Positions 36,119-44,542 of a stretch of DNA of 44,542 nucleotides are shown here, piece by piece (position 1 is the first letter of the stretch; the number at the start of each line of letters is the position of its first letter). The notes under the pieces were generated by a model that was given only the letters and a program-made list of their open reading frames with translations, was not told where the DNA came from and ran no database searches. Source of the stretch: Bdellovibrio sp. 28-41-41 (lineage in GTDB: Bacteria > Bdellovibrionota > Bdellovibrionia > Bdellovibrionales > Bdellovibrionaceae); assembly GCA_002256935.1 (NCBI GenBank), contig NCGL01000019.1, positions 1 through 44,542 on the forward strand. The letters are read 5' to 3'. The translations under genes were made by a program, and so were the position numbers.

Positions 36119-36625
36119 TCAAGATATATTTGAAACTTGAATGTCACCGTCGTCAGTTTTTAAACTTGCGCTTACGGTTTCGATGAATTTAACGAAATGA
36201 TGTAACGCAACGTCATTCAACGTGCCTTTCATGAAGTGAGTTCCGTGACGAACAACGCCTTCACTAGGAACAAAGCGTGAATTTTGAACTTTCACCACGA
36301 AACCAAAATAAGTTTTATAGTTTAGATAAACTCGCATTGCGACTTCTTCGTTTTCTTTAAAAATAGGCTTTTCAGTGTCTATATCAAACGCCACACCGTT
36401 GTCTGAAATGTCGTAAACAGAAACTTTTAGCAATCCTTGATCAGGAAGGATCACGAAAGCACCGATAAACTCCGTCAAAATCGTACGTTTTACCGTTCTA
36501 CGCTCGCTGTTAATCATCTCTTTTCTGACTTCAGTGATATCCATAACTGGCGCCTTGCTTTTGACTGTTGTTGGCGACCGTTTTGTTGACTTGATGCGAT
36601 CTACGATGTCAATTACTTTTCCCAT
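36119..36625 (-). CDS. PilZ-domain protein (probable c-di-GMP binding)
   Basis: A 168-residue protein starting at the ATG at 36625, with GGGGG six bases upstream. The PilZ signature is present: the R-x-x-x-R motif in RRTVKRT and the D/N-x-S-x-x-G motif in YDISDNGVAFDI, followed by beta strands (EEVAMRVYLNY, GFVVKVQNSRFV) and GTHFMKG. The arginines and the Asp-Ser-Gly residues fit c-di-GMP binding. There is no output domain, so it likely acts on a partner, perhaps in motility or predation; the partner is unknown. Confidence 0.85.
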   Translation of the reverse strand: MGKVIDIVDRIKSTKRSPTTVKSKAPVMDITEVRKEMINSERRTVKRTILTEFIGAFVILPDQGLLKVSVYDISDNGVAFDIDTEKPIFKENEEVAMRVYLNYKTYFGFVVKVQNSRFVPSEGVVRHGTHFMKGTLNDVALHHFVKFIETVSASLKTDDGDIQVSNIS

Positions 36626-36746
36626 AAGATACCCCCGATTACTCACATATAAAATGTTCATTTATTGTATCATTCATCGTCATTTTTGTATCAAACTTGA
36701 GCCATTTTAGTAGAAAGTGGGTCCAAATTGTTCTAGATTGAGACGA

Positions 36747-37664
36747 ATGAGAGCGAAACAGTACCTGCCCCTAGCCTTAGCTCTGAGCCTGATTTTCCAC
36801 TTAGTTTTGGTGGCGATCGTATGGCTTGTGCCTAAAAGCTATTTGCTTAACCTCGCCCCACCTTCAGGTAGTCAAGTCCCGGTCGAAAAGCCGTCTTTAT
36901 TAGAAGTCATTCTTCAAGAAAAAACACCCAAGCAACAAATTGTCCGTCAAGCCGATGCACCGGAACGTATGCAAGACGATACCAAGGTTTACGATCCCGC
37001 ACGCTTTTTGTCCGAGAAACGCCAACGGGTAATTTTAGAAACGCAGGCAAAAGAAACCGGCAAAACTCAAAATCGCAACAGCAATATTCCTCGCTACCAG
37101 CGCGAACTTTTAGAAAACAAAATTAAGCAAGAATTGCAATCCATCTCTGAAGAAACTGATGGCGACGTGATTGTAAAACGCGGCGGAAAAAATAACGAAG
37201 ATTACCAACCGATGAAGCTATTCCCCAAAGAGCAATACATGAGATCCACCGTCGGCGAATCGCTACCACAAGACGTTTCCGTTGGAGATTTCACAGCGCT
37301 AAATACCGATCAATACCAGTTCTACACTTTCTATGCCCGGGTCGAAGATTTAGTTAGGTATCGATGGGAAACGCACGTTCGCAATGCTATCGATCAATTT
37401 GATCGCCGTAATGTTATTCAAAATATCTCTAAAAAAACTTGGGTTACACAAATTGAATTTTTGATTGATCCTCAAGGACACTTACGTAAAGCCATTCTAT
37501 TAAAAGAATCTGGACAGACTCAATTTGACCAATCCTCTATCCGCGCGTTTGAAGATGCGAAAGTATTTCCAAATCCACCAAAGGAAATGGTTCAAAGCGA
37601 TGGTTTCATTCACCTGCGCTATTCATTTCACGTTTTTTTCAATCCTAGTTTTTTAGCTCGCTAA
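36747..37664 (+). CDS. TonB-like energy-transducer family protein
   Basis: About 305 residues. The start is the ATG at 36747. An N-terminal inner-membrane anchor (PLALALSLIFHLVLVAIVWL) is followed by a long charged periplasmic linker and a C-terminal TonB/TolA-like domain (WVTQIEFLIDPQGHLRKAIL ... FDQSSIRAFEDAKVFPNPPKE), as in proteins ending Y/L-F-H. It lacks the Pro-Lys repeat of classical TonB. No ExbB/ExbD partner lies here. It might span the periplasm to an outer-membrane protein. Confidence 0.75.
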   Translation: MRAKQYLPLALALSLIFHLVLVAIVWLVPKSYLLNLAPPSGSQVPVEKPSLLEVILQEKTPKQQIVRQADAPERMQDDTKVYDPARFLSEKRQRVILETQAKETGKTQNRNSNIPRYQRELLENKIKQELQSISEETDGDVIVKRGGKNNEDYQPMKLFPKEQYMRSTVGESLPQDVSVGDFTALNTDQYQFYTFYARVEDLVRYRWETHVRNAIDQFDRRNVIQNISKKTWVTQIEFLIDPQGHLRKAILLKESGQTQFDQSSIRAFEDAKVFPNPPKEMVQSDGFIHLRYSFHVFFNPSFLAR

Positions 37665-37735
37665 TTGTTTTAATTCGATACGGCACCGACTTTCGTCATC
37701 GTTTAGATTCAACTATTTAAACCGATCTATAGATC

Positions 37736-39757
37736 ATGCCAAAAACTAATTCAGTGCAAACAAACCAGTTACTTGATTTCTTAAATTCAATTTCCAAATC
37801 TAATCGACCAAATTTAAAAGAAGAAACAAAAAGTACCTTGGATGATTTTCAAAACAAAGAAGCCAAGTTACTTCGAGCGGAAGCTGAATTGAAAAAAGAA
37901 TTCGTTGGCATCGACGATCAAATTGAGCGAGTCATAAATTTAGTTCGACCTTGGTATTTAATGCCTAAGGCAATTAGAAAATCAATTGTGATTGGACTGT
38001 GGGGAATGACGGGAGTTGGGAAAACAAGTTTAGTAAATCGCCTGGTCCATTTTTTAGAATTTGAAGAGTTTTTCTTTTCAGAAGACTTAGGTAGATACAC
38101 GAGCGATGATTCCGCTATTCAACAGCGCATTCATTTTAGCAGTCTACCCCGCCTATCTGGCCAACCGTCTATCCTGTTGCTTGATGAAATTCACAATGTT
38201 CGCACGATCGATCACTACGGCGTGGAATTGGACCGTTCGGCTATGCGCGACTTCTGGCAGTTGTTAGATAATGGATTAGTAGCCCGAGACATGGAACGCT
38301 ATCAAGAAATGATTATGATGATGCAAACCGAGCTCGCTTACACTGCGGCCGGTATGGATGAGCCTGAAAAATATTTAAACGAGCGCTGGGAATCAGTTCT
38401 TAGCACCTATATGTTAGACAAAGTCATTATTCAGCTAGAACTTCCCGTTGTGACGGCTCATTTACAAAAAATGATTGCGCTCGATATGCGTGGATTTATG
38501 CAATGGTTGATTACTGAATACCAATGGTTTTGCAAATATTCAAAAACTATGGATTTCAGAAAATCGATTATTTTTGTTGCTGGAAACTTGGATGAAGTAT
38601 TTGCTGATTCTAACAAAGTTAATCCTGAAGACCTGACCGCAAATGAATTACACGAAAAAACAACTCAAATCGGAGTGGACACTGTAAAAGAATGTCTACT
38701 GGGTCGTTTTAAACCGGAACAAGTAGCTCGACTGGGTGGATCTCTTTTAGTGTTCCCGAGCCTTTCGCGCGAATCTGTTTTGAAGCTCGTTGATAATCAA
38801 CTGCACGAACTGGCTGTATTCTATAAAAATGAATTTGATTGGACTATGAACTTTCATAATTCAGTAAAGGACCTTATTTTCCGCGAAGGGACCATAGCGG
38901 CACAGGGTGCACGCATCGTGCTGTCGGCATTAAGTGACCTAGTCGAATCTCGCTTGCCGACGTGGCTTGTCTATTGTTTAAAAGCAGAAGTAAAAAATGT
39001 AACTGTCAGTTTCTCTATAGCAAAAAAGACATTTGATATTACCCATGGGAAAAAGAACGAGCTTCTGTTTTCTGAACCGGTAACATTACGTGAAGATCGC
39101 CTGCCTGAAATTAAATTGTCCGAAGCACATCGAAATGTTCTAGCCGTACACGAAGCTGGCCACGTTGTAGTGGGAGTTGCTTCGCTGGGTATACTGCCTA
39201 TCAAAGTTTTAGCTGGTCCTAGTTCGTGGCATCGGGGTGGTCCTCGTGCCGTGTTTCCACCAATGGAATTAAAAACAAAAGAATTGATGTATCAACTTAT
39301 TCACGTCAGCTTCGGTGGCCGGGCCGCTGAAGAGCTTGTGTTTGGCGAAAACAGCGTGAGCGCTGGTTGCAGTCAGGATATTTATAAAGCGACTTACCTT
39401 GCCACACAAATGCTGACTCAACTGGGAATGGGCAACCACATGGGAATGTCACAACCAGATCCAAGTTCACCATTTTCATTGACGTCATTCAAAAATGACG
39501 ACGACAAAAACAGTGAACGAATATTAGCTGACGCTTATAAGCACACAAAAGCAATTCTCCAAGAACAGTGGACATTACTAATGGCTATCAGTGAAAAACT
39601 GCAAACCAACGACAAATTAACGATTCATGATTTTGCAGACCTGGTTAAAAAACATTACAAAGGTTCCAAGGCTGAAATTGAAAAAATCGTTTCGCGCAAA
39701 GAGCCGCGTGCGCTGGATTCTATTATAATCTCACCAGCCTCAAAGCGAACTGCGTAA
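37736..39757 (+). CDS. Soluble Clp-type AAA+ ATPase fused to FtsH-type M41 protease
   Basis: A 673-residue protein with no signal and no transmembrane helix. Residues about 55-420 are an AAA+ module of Clp/HslU type: Walker A GMTGVGKT (90-97), Walker B SILLLDE (145-151), sensor-1 Asn284, the Arg-finger-like LLGRFKPEQ (Arg324) and sensor-2 GAR (391-393). Residues about 463-640 are M41 peptidase: HEAGH (472-476), SFGGRAAEELVFG and the third zinc ligand Asp548 in GCSQDIYKAT. In FtsH this protease is joined to a different AAA and a membrane anchor. The insert at about 185-275 is rich in helices. A complete ATP-dependent protease of new architecture is suggested; the partner substrate is unknown. 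Confidence 0.88.
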   Translation: MPKTNSVQTNQLLDFLNSISKSNRPNLKEETKSTLDDFQNKEAKLLRAEAELKKEFVGIDDQIERVINLVRPWYLMPKAIRKSIVIGLWGMTGVGKTSLVNRLVHFLEFEEFFFSEDLGRYTSDDSAIQQRIHFSSLPRLSGQPSILLLDEIHNVRTIDHYGVELDRSAMRDFWQLLDNGLVARDMERYQEMIMMMQTELAYTAAGMDEPEKYLNERWESVLSTYMLDKVIIQLELPVVTAHLQKMIALDMRGFMQWLITEYQWFCKYSKTMDFRKSIIFVAGNLDEVFADSNKVNPEDLTANELHEKTTQIGVDTVKECLLGRFKPEQVARLGGSLLVFPSLSRESVLKLVDNQLHELAVFYKNEFDWTMNFHNSVKDLIFREGTIAAQGARIVLSALSDLVESRLPTWLVYCLKAEVKNVTVSFSIAKKTFDITHGKKNELLFSEPVTLREDRLPEIKLSEAHRNVLAVHEAGHVVVGVASLGILPIKVLAGPSSWHRGGPRAVFPPMELKTKELMYQLIHVSFGGRAAEELVFGENSVSAGCSQDIYKATYLATQMLTQLGMGNHMGMSQPDPSSPFSLTSFKNDDDKNSERILADAYKHTKAILQEQWTLLMAISEKLQTNDKLTIHDFADLVKKHYKGSKAEIEKIVSRKEPRALDSIIISPASKRTA

Positions 39758-39770
39758 CAGTAAAAACCTT

Positions 39771-39806
39771 GGTCGAAAGTCTTTGGATTTCGGTCTGTGT
39801 TCGACC
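39771..39806. other. Inverted repeat after the AAA-M41 gene
   Basis: GGTCGAA (39771-39777) and TTCGACC (39800-39806) can pair over 7 bp with a 22-base loop. It lacks a T-run, so it is at best a weak terminator or structured 3' end. Confidence 0.3.
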
Positions 39807-39860
39807 CTAGACCACCGGGAATTTAAAGACGCTTATTGAAAATGAGCATATAATATAAGT

Positions 39861-40433
39861 ATGCGTATACTTATATTATTATTACTTTTGAGTCTAAAAA
39901 GTTTTGCGTTTTTAACGGAGGTTTCCGTTTCCTACGCGCAGAAAAAAACCTACTTTAATAATTTGAATTATAACAATACCGAATCCACAACAGGATCGGT
40001 TTCGTTCTATTTTATGGAAAAAGTGGCGGTAGAGCTGAGCTATACCGATGCTTCGGTACTTCGTGAAGAAACTATCTTCAATGGTACTGGATTTCAGCAG
40101 CAAACATCACTTCAGAAAATGGCGGTCTACGGATCCGATTTAATTTTCATGTTGGCGGATAGAAAAGCAGTGTTTCAGCCCTACGTAAAAGCAGGCGTGG
40201 CCCAAATTCAAAAAACTTTGACTACGAAAAATGCGGGCGTGTTTGTCTATGACACCGATCCCATCAATTCTACATCACCCAGTTATGGAGCGGGCATCAA
40301 GATTTCATTGTCCGAAGCGTTTGGTATCAAATTCAGCTATGATGCATGGAGAACTGAATCGAAAGATTCCAATGGAAACAAATCGAATGTTGAGGATACA
40401 TCCCTGCGCGCTGGTATCACATGGATGCTCTAA
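39861..40433 (+). CDS. Small outer-membrane beta-barrel protein
   Basis: A 190-residue protein with a signal peptide (MRILILLLLLSLKSFAF) and a mature eight-strand-like pattern (VSVSYAQKKTYFNNLNY; VELSYTDASVL; AVFQPYVKAGVAQIQKTLT; IKFSYDAWRTESK; SLRAGITWML), as in OmpW/OmpX-type barrels. The tail ends in ITWML rather than an aromatic residue. Its last 13 bases overlap the next gene's start, so it is cotranscribed with the peptidase and transglutaminase genes. Confidence 0.7.
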   Translation: MRILILLLLLSLKSFAFLTEVSVSYAQKKTYFNNLNYNNTESTTGSVSFYFMEKVAVELSYTDASVLREETIFNGTGFQQQTSLQKMAVYGSDLIFMLADRKAVFQPYVKAGVAQIQKTLTTKNAGVFVYDTDPINSTSPSYGAGIKISLSEAFGIKFSYDAWRTESKDSNGNKSNVEDTSLRAGITWML

Positions 40434-41482
40434 AGATTCTTCTTGTTCTTACTTTGGGATTTATAACCACCAGTTGTCAGATCGGCTACCTTGCTAAAAG
40501 TGCATACAATCAACTCAGCTTACTCAATCAGCGCGTTCCCATCGAAGATGCGCTGAATGACCCAAAACTAGAACCAGGTGAAAAGCAGAAGCTTATACTG
40601 TCCCAAGACGTCAGACAGTTTGCGGAAACTAAACTAAAACTCAATGTTAAGAAAAACTATTCTACCTATGTAAAACTTGATCGCCCTTATGTAAGTTACG
40701 TGGTTAGTGCTTCGCCAAAATGGAAGCTAGAAACTCATCTTTGGGGATTCCCCATTGTTGGCAAAATGCCATATAAAGGATTCTTTGCTGAAAAAGATGC
40801 GAAAGAAGAAGCAGAATCTTTGAAATCAGAAAATTTCGACGTCTATATTCGCGGCGTATCAGCGTATTCTACTTTGGGTTGGTTTAAAGATCCCCTGCTA
40901 TCCAGTATGCTACGTTACAAGGATCACGATTTGGTTAATACAATTATCCACGAATCTGTCCACGCCACTTTGTTTATCAAAAGCGAAGCCGATTTTAATG
41001 AACGCCTAGCCACTTTCCTGGGAAACAAGGGAATGGAGCTCTACTACCAACAAAAAGAAGGCGAAAATTCCGAGACACTAAAACTAGTTCGCAATGAAAA
41101 CATCGACGAAAAACAGTTTTCAGAATTTATCACCGCAGAAATTAAATCCGTGGAAACCTGGTATTCGGTGCAAAAAGAACAAAAAGAAGAACTTCGTCAG
41201 TCTCGCTTTCAAGAAATAAAAACCAATTTTGTGGAAAAAGTAAAACCGAAGTTGATCACTGATAGCTACTTAAAATTCGATACTATTGATCTAAACAATG
41301 CCCGTCTTATCGTCTACAAAACATACCTTCAAGATATGAGCGACTTTGAAAACTTGTATACTCTGTGCGGGAAAGATTTTGAAAAATTTATGAATACTGT
41401 TAAGCAACTCGAAAAACACGAAAAGCCATCTCAAGGCTTAAAAGGTTTGGTTGCTGAGATGAAAAAAGGAGCTACGCAATGA
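40421..41482 (+). CDS. PF10023-type metallopeptidase lipoprotein
   Basis: A 353-residue protein with a lipoprotein signal (ILLVLTLGFITTSC). The zinc motif is HESVH in LVNTIIHESVHATLF, followed by the downstream glutamate in DFNERLATFLGNKG, typical of the 'putative aminopeptidase' family (PF10023). The text VSAYSTLGWFKDPLLSSML ahead of the motif is also diagnostic of the family. It is likely lipid-anchored facing the periplasm. Peptide substrate unknown. Its TGA overlaps the next ATG (ATGA). Confidence 0.9.
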   Translation: MDALKILLVLTLGFITTSCQIGYLAKSAYNQLSLLNQRVPIEDALNDPKLEPGEKQKLILSQDVRQFAETKLKLNVKKNYSTYVKLDRPYVSYVVSASPKWKLETHLWGFPIVGKMPYKGFFAEKDAKEEAESLKSENFDVYIRGVSAYSTLGWFKDPLLSSMLRYKDHDLVNTIIHESVHATLFIKSEADFNERLATFLGNKGMELYYQQKEGENSETLKLVRNENIDEKQFSEFITAEIKSVETWYSVQKEQKEELRQSRFQEIKTNFVEKVKPKLITDSYLKFDTIDLNNARLIVYKTYLQDMSDFENLYTLCGKDFEKFMNTVKQLEKHEKPSQGLKGLVAEMKKGATQ

Positions 41483-43356
41483 AACCCATAGTTGCTCTAT
41501 CATTGTTGTTGATGTTTATTCTGTCGCATTCAGCCAACGCCCGACTTCAGCGTCCAGAAGAAGCGAGTCATAAATTCATACAGGTCAATCAGTACTACCA
41601 AGTTAAAAAGACCGGTCACTATAAAAGTGTGGCTGAATTTGAAGTTGAAATTTTAAACGAGACCGGTCGACGCGAATTCGGATTTTATAAATTCACCTAT
41701 GCTCCTTACCTTTCAAAAATTACTAGTATTGAAGCCTACACTAAAAATGGCGACAGCATTTCTAAAGTCGAAAGTAATTCCATAGAAGATAAACCTTTAG
41801 CTTCTAGCAAAGATGGCTTTGACAATGACAATCAAGTCTCGATTGCGTTTCCTAACGTGCAGGTTGGATCGATACTATATTTCAAAATGAATATGGAAAC
41901 CCATACGCTTTCCGTAAACAACTATTTTGGTACAATTGAATATTTCGGCTGGCGTGAAAATTCAATTAAACAAAATCTATACATTGAAAGTGAAATGCCG
42001 ATATTTTATAACGTAAGCGATAATTTAGACTCCCTGGCCGTAGAAGCTAAAAGTGAAAAAGGAAAGTTCTTTATTAATGTCAGTCAGAAGAAACCTATCT
42101 ATATTAATCCTGTAGAGGAAAAAGATTCTTATCTAACTCGTAGGCTTGTTCCACACGTAGAAATTTCAACAGAAAAAGTTTGGTCCAAAGAGATGATGAA
42201 GTCGATAATCGCTAATCATGAACTGGTTTTAAATGAACCGCTTCCCGATTTGCACGAGAAAATCTACCAAGATGCCAAAAAACTTAAAAGCGATGAAGAT
42301 CGCATGGAACTCATCATTGAACGCTTGCAAACTCACATACGTTACCTAGGCGACTGGCGCAGCGTAAAGGGTGCGATGATACCTCGCCCACTCGCAGAAA
42401 TTGCTCGCAGTGGTTACGGCGACTGTAAAGACTATTCGGCCTCATTGGCTGCGATATTAAGAAAGCTGGGTTACAAGAGCAATGTTGCTTGGGTTTATCG
42501 CGGCGACACAATGCAGTTTGAAAATCCAAAATTGCCAAGTACTAAGGTTCAAAATCATGCGATCACTTACGTAGAGGTTCAAGGAAAGCCTAGGTGGCTC
42601 GACGCCACGAATAGCATGGTGTATATTAAGGAACCGTTGCCTGATATTTCTGGCCGCGTAGCTGTGCTGTTAGATCCTGAGAACCCAGGTGAAAAAGATA
42701 TTCCTCCCACCGACTACAAAAAGAATCGCGCTGTTATTCAAGTTGAATACGCCGACGTGAAGAAACCTTATGTGCAAGTTAAAACAAAACTGCATTTATC
42801 GGGAGTTGCGGCAACAGAATGGACAGGGGATCAATTGCGTTCGTCTTTAGATTCACTTCAATTTCGTTTACTCGAATGGACCGCTAGTAATGTAAAAACG
42901 GTTACGGATGTAAAATTCACACCCTTTTCCCTGATGTCTCGTATCTCGAGGGACCTAGATTTCAGCTATGAATTTAAAGAAATGAATTCGTTCTATGAAT
43001 CCAATCAAGGGGTTGGGTTCTTACTCTGGGAAAACCAGGCTCTATCCCAAATTGCCGACCGAGTTGACAAGCGATTTACCGATCTAGGCTTGAACTACCC
43101 TAGGGTATCCGAATACATCGTTTCGTTCAAAAACACCTCTAGCCAAGGCACGAACAAGCTTAGCTGTGGCTTTAAATCGCCATGGATCGAGTTAGACCGC
43201 AAAGTAACTCAAAAATCCAAAGCTATTCAGATTCATGACATCATAACGGTCCTAAAACCGAGAGTGCTTAAGGAAGAATTTGAAAGTCCCGAGATGACCA
43301 AATTGCTTGGAGATATTCGCAAATGCGTGATTCATAAGTTGATTATCCTTAAGTAA
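41479..43356 (+). CDS. DUF3857 and transglutaminase-like exported protein
   Basis: A 625-residue exported protein (signal ending about residue 21, SANA). The N-terminal DUF3857 beta-domain (about 40-230) is followed by a transglutaminase-like papain fold: YGDCKDYSASLAAIL (catalytic Cys), VQNHAITYVEV (His) and WLDATNSMVY (Asp), then a beta-rich C-terminal DUF2569-like region. All three catalytic residues are present. Proteins of this type can crosslink or cleave peptides, and also occur as peptide-binding proteins. It is coupled to the peptidase gene by ATGA. Confidence 0.88.
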   Translation: MKPIVALSLLLMFILSHSANARLQRPEEASHKFIQVNQYYQVKKTGHYKSVAEFEVEILNETGRREFGFYKFTYAPYLSKITSIEAYTKNGDSISKVESNSIEDKPLASSKDGFDNDNQVSIAFPNVQVGSILYFKMNMETHTLSVNNYFGTIEYFGWRENSIKQNLYIESEMPIFYNVSDNLDSLAVEAKSEKGKFFINVSQKKPIYINPVEEKDSYLTRRLVPHVEISTEKVWSKEMMKSIIANHELVLNEPLPDLHEKIYQDAKKLKSDEDRMELIIERLQTHIRYLGDWRSVKGAMIPRPLAEIARSGYGDCKDYSASLAAILRKLGYKSNVAWVYRGDTMQFENPKLPSTKVQNHAITYVEVQGKPRWLDATNSMVYIKEPLPDISGRVAVLLDPENPGEKDIPPTDYKKNRAVIQVEYADVKKPYVQVKTKLHLSGVAATEWTGDQLRSSLDSLQFRLLEWTASNVKTVTDVKFTPFSLMSRISRDLDFSYEFKEMNSFYESNQGVGFLLWENQALSQIADRVDKRFTDLGLNYPRVSEYIVSFKNTSSQGTNKLSCGFKSPWIELDRKVTQKSKAIQIHDIITVLKPRVLKEEFESPEMTKLLGDIRKCVIHKLIILK

Positions 43357-43409
43357 TTTTTTCCAACCTGTCATTACGTAATACAATTACAATTTACTTC
43401 GCGCTATAC

Positions 43410-43430
43410 GTGACCCCACTTTGGGGTCAC
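43410..43430 (+). promoter_or_regulatory. Hairpin occluding the ribosome site of the next gene
   Basis: GTGACCCC (43410-43417) and GGGGTCAC (43423-43430) form a perfect 8-bp stem with a 5-base loop. Its 3' arm holds GGGG, the only Shine-Dalgarno-like run, ending five bases before the ATG at 43432. Such a stem would block initiation until opened; a terminator is less likely because there is no U-run. Confidence 0.6.
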
Positions 43431-43431
43431 T

Positions 43432-43719
43432 ATGAAATATTTTTTATTCGCCATTTCGATGTTGGTTATTTTCTTCTTCGGCATTTCAGATGCTTTCGCA
43501 AACAACACGTCACCGCTGGTAACTGACACAGTTGTAAAAATCAAAGAGGATGATGACGGCAAAATCATCGTTTTAAAAAATGCATCACAAGTTTTGTACT
43601 TAAATAATAAAACTCCAAACTTTGAGGCGGTACTAGCTACGCTTACAAAAAGCCAAAGCCTGAAATCAGTTGTCAAAATCACTACTGACAACAAACTTAA
43701 CGTTTTAAAAGCAGAATAG
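43432..43719 (+). CDS. Small exported protein
   Basis: A 95-residue protein with a signal peptide (FAISMLVIFFFGISDAFA) and a short beta-rich mature part (VVKIKEDDDGKIIVLKNASQ; VVKITTDNKLNVL). No family was recognised. Translation appears to be controlled by the hairpin just before its ATG. It precedes the L,D-transpeptidase gene by 35 bases and could be made with it. Confidence 0.6.
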   Translation: MKYFLFAISMLVIFFFGISDAFANNTSPLVTDTVVKIKEDDDGKIIVLKNASQVLYLNNKTPNFEAVLATLTKSQSLKSVVKITTDNKLNVLKAE

Positions 43720-43754
43720 AAATAAAGTTTATTTTTCAGATTCGTGGGGGATCA

Positions 43755-44542
43755 ATGTTCGTACGTATTTTCGTCGCTGTCACTGCATTCAGTTTTTCAT
43801 CGCTGGCACAAACTGCTGCTGATTTAAATAACTATTTCTCTTCTTCGGCAGCACCAACGTTTTTGAAAGCAGCCTACAAGGCCAGAAACTTTGAACCCAT
43901 TTTTTCTCGGGATGGACACTGGACGATTTCTATCAATGATCTTGAAGCCATCAAACAAGCGATCAAAACTCACGGTCTTAGTGGCGGTGATTACAAAATA
44001 CAAAACGTCATCGAGTTAGTTCAGCAAAATTCAGCAACAGATTTAAACACAGAATTATTTGTTGCCGAAAATCTTGTAAAATCGGTAATTCATACAGTAA
44101 CTGGCCGAATTGATCCGCGCCAGATCAACGACGATGTTAAGTACACTCCTAAGGAGTTTACTCAATGGAATTTATTAGCGACGGTTTCAGCTTCGACGTT
44201 TGCCAACCTGTACAATCAAGTCAGTCCGAAAAACAAATTCTATTCAACTTTAAGAAAAATTTTAGCGCGACTAAGTGATATTGAAGATAGAAATCTTTGG
44301 GCTAATATTGAAAAGCCCGCAACGGCGGTTCAATTAGGCCAGTCTCACCCTTCGATTGCGGCGATTAAAGCTAAGCTAAATTTGCTTGGCTATGGAATCT
44401 CGAATGAAAGCGTCCTATATGATGCTGAGTTTGACGGCGTATTAAAAGGCATCCAATTAGACCTATCAGTTCCTTTTGAAAAAGGTTTAACTAAAGACTC
44501 AAAAACATGGCGTTTAATCAATTCAGAAATCCGCAGCCGCGT
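43755..44542 (+). CDS. YcbB-like L,D-transpeptidase, N-terminal part (cut by window end)
   Basis: An open frame from the ATG at 43755 (GGGGG four bases upstream) runs off the end at 262 codons. It starts with a signal peptide (FVAVTAFSFSSLAQ). The next part is the YcbB-type scaffold: FLKAAYKARNFEPIFSRDGH, then EAIKQAIKTHGLSGGDYKI. A peptidoglycan-binding-like segment follows (AAIKAKLNLLGYGISNES, FDGVLKGIQLDLSV). In the family an L,D-transpeptidase catalytic domain with a Cys motif would follow; it lies beyond the window, so the call rests on the N-terminal domains. Such enzymes make 3-3 crosslinks in the cell wall or attach proteins to it. Confidence 0.8.
   Translation, partial: MFVRIFVAVTAFSFSSLAQTAADLNNYFSSSAAPTFLKAAYKARNFEPIFSRDGHWTISINDLEAIKQAIKTHGLSGGDYKIQNVIELVQQNSATDLNTELFVAENLVKSVIHTVTGRIDPRQINDDVKYTPKEFTQWNLLATVSASTFANLYNQVSPKNKFYSTLRKILARLSDIEDRNLWANIEKPATAVQLGQSHPSIAAIKAKLNLLGYGISNESVLYDAEFDGVLKGIQLDLSVPFEKGLTKDSKTWRLINSEIRSR

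Overview
The window reads as a stretch of chromosome from a low-to-medium G+C, Gram-negative, didermic bacterium, most likely a member of Bdellovibrionota (Bdellovibrio/Pseudobdellovibrio-like). This is inferred from gene content: many outer-membrane barrels and lipoproteins, a CpaF-type ATPase next to small lineage-specific secreted proteins, a PIN-PhoH protein, a PilZ protein, an L,D-transpeptidase, and a CarH/LitR-type regulator with a lipid operon. No 16S rRNA or other decisive marker is present. No tRNA, rRNA or CRISPR array was seen.

Layout. (1) 1-4409: polA on the minus strand, visibly damaged by a frameshifting deletion in the 5'-nuclease domain and an in-frame deletion of the thumb; then a small HTH regulator, an FtsB-like division protein, and a coupled pair of membrane-associated genes (HTTM-like). 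(2) 4410-7072: a gene graveyard with an ABC-exporter tail, a frameshifted porin, a histidine-kinase fragment, an HTH fragment and an unusual nested hairpin. (3) 7125-10719: a periplasmic redox block (MauG-type dihaem peroxidase, cupredoxin, cytochrome c) with a CHASE3-type chemoreceptor translationally coupled to the cytochrome; an msrB remnant is wedged inside. (4) 10969-16427: enolase with an upstream coiled-coil sensor-like protein, and an operon of a 92-residue protein, a degenerate cupredoxin and a CpaF-like ATPase. (5) 16632-19665: a DsbA-like lipoprotein, a 455-bp element in which a four-helix-bundle (S23/IVS) gene is framed by 66-base inverted repeats, an outer-membrane protein and sfsA. 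(6) 19821-25018: lipA, a 2-oxoacid dehydrogenase E2 with two lipoyl domains, lpdA, a lipoprotein and lipB, coupling lipoate synthesis and attachment to the enzyme that uses it.

(7) 25033-33749: a tightly packed eight-gene minus-strand operon (MerR/B12-type regulator, FAD amine oxidase-like, DUF1365, CFA-type methyltransferase, DUF3833, a periplasmic protein, DUF2878, SDR), divergent from a lipocalin and an epimerase-SRPBCC fusion. Repeated TGCACA boxes lie in the divergent intergenic region. This resembles light- or singlet-oxygen-responsive lipid modification clusters. (8) 33768-34232: an MFS transporter reduced to about a third of its length by several deletions. (9) 34247-36625: MaoC-like hydratase, PIN-PhoH and PilZ. 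(10) 36747-44542: a TonB-like protein, a soluble protein that joins a Clp-type AAA+ ATPase to an FtsH-type M41 zinc protease (the most unusual protein here), a barrel, a PF10023-type metallopeptidase, a DUF3857-transglutaminase protein, a small secreted protein behind a perfect hairpin, and the start of a YcbB-like L,D-transpeptidase that runs off the end.

A recurrent theme is decay by internal deletion (polA, MFS, ABC, histidine kinase, msrB). Either this lineage is shedding genes by deletion, or the assembly contains collapsed or deleted segments; read mapping over polA would separate the two.
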